DNA of 5,096 bases from the NCBI GenBank assembly GCA_030039005.1, contig JASHQT010000541.1, positions 1 to 5,096 on the forward strand, written 5' to 3'. This DNA comes from Bryobacteraceae bacterium (GTDB lineage: Bacteria; Acidobacteriota; Terriglobia; Bryobacterales; Bryobacteraceae). The notes under the pieces were generated by a model. It had not been told where the DNA came from and did no database searches. It saw only the letters and a list, made by a program, of their open reading frames with translations. Shown here one piece after another: positions 4,936 to 5,096 of this stretch (positions are counted from its first letter, which is position 1; each line of letters starts with the position of its first letter). The translations under genes and the position numbers were made by a program.

Positions 4936-5096
4936 CTAAGGTTTTTCCACCCCTGCCGCTACGGCCCAATAGCCCGCGCGCGACCGCACGCTCACGTCCG
5001 GCTGCCCCACCGTCACCGCGAGCTTGTGAAACTGGCCATCGCGGGCCTCGGCCGGTGGGGTGAAACCGAGTACGTACATGTTGCGCAGATCGGATT
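4936..5096 (-). CDS. VWFA-related acidobacterial (TIGR03436-type) protein, C-terminal fragment
   Basis: The minus-strand frame is open from the window edge (first whole codon 5094-5092) to TAG at 4938-4936, giving 52 residues. The pattern MYVLGFTPPAEARDGQFHKL, then V-T-V-G-Q-P-D-V-S-V-R-S-R-A-G-Y-W-A matches the end of the VWFA-related acidobacterial domain, whose members typically finish 'YxLGYxP...DGxFHkixVxv...vxvrar.GYyA'. These proteins are secreted, carry a von Willebrand A-like domain and are numerous in Solibacter-type genomes; partners are unknown. The MIDAS metal-binding motif would be upstream, outside the window. The protein ends about 10 residues after GYWA, as is usual. It is followed on the same strand by the secreted unknown gene after 62 bp with no terminator seen between them. 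Confidence 0.78.
   Translation of the reverse strand, partial: SDLRNMYVLGFTPPAEARDGQFHKLAVTVGQPDVSVRSRAGYWAVAAGVEKP

Noticed and set aside
4874..4969. A 32-residue N-terminal extension of the secreted unknown protein from a TTG at 4969
   Set aside because: It would overlap the end of the VWFA-related gene and place Arg/Gly-rich residues before a clean signal peptide.
3807..5063. Several plus-strand frames (3807-4403, 4400-4939, 4557-5063)
   Set aside because: They are antisense to the secreted-protein and VWFA-related genes, are low-complexity Ala/Arg/Ser/Pro, and lack ribosome sites or recognisable folds.

Overview
The window reads as a piece of an Acidobacteria chromosome, most likely from the Solibacter/Bryobacter group. 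The base composition is GC-rich. Two of the encoded products belong to families that, from memory, are strongly expanded in soil Acidobacteria: a TIGR03435-type secreted protein and the tail of a VWFA-related acidobacterial (TIGR03436-type) protein. The assignment rests on remembered family motifs, not on a search.

Layout, left to right. Positions 1-147 (+) hold the C-terminal end of a Uma2-family (PD-(D/E)XK-like) protein. Positions 148-406 are a convergent gap with several inverted repeats and one possible 16-codon gene (194-244, -) preceded by a near-consensus ribosome binding site. Positions 407-2029 (-) encode a 540-residue secreted protein made of two tandem TIGR03435 domains. A 95-bp divergent gap follows, then 2125-3033 (+), an NmrA-like/QorB-like NAD(P)-binding reductase. 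Positions 3034-3116 carry a short tandem repeat that duplicates the last codons and stop of the next gene. Positions 3095-3700 (-) encode a membrane protein with two YgaP-like (DUF2892-type) domains and a Cys/His-rich tail. Positions 3776-4873 (-) encode a secreted protein of unknown function. Positions 4936-5096 (-) are the C-terminal end of the VWFA-related protein, cut by the window edge.

How they fit together: the VWFA-related gene and the secreted unknown gene are 62 bp apart on the same strand and may be co-transcribed. The membrane gene after them has its own good promoter, placed so that its transcript would begin at or next to the ATG (leaderless), and a candidate terminator of the preceding gene overlaps that promoter. 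The TIGR03435 gene and the reductase are transcribed away from each other from a compact intergenic region. I see no shared pathway among the genes and no phage, transposon, CRISPR, rRNA or tRNA signal. No clearly new multi-gene system is visible. The items most worth a second look are the tiny peptide ORF, the duplicated gene end and the duplicated membrane protein with its cysteine tail.
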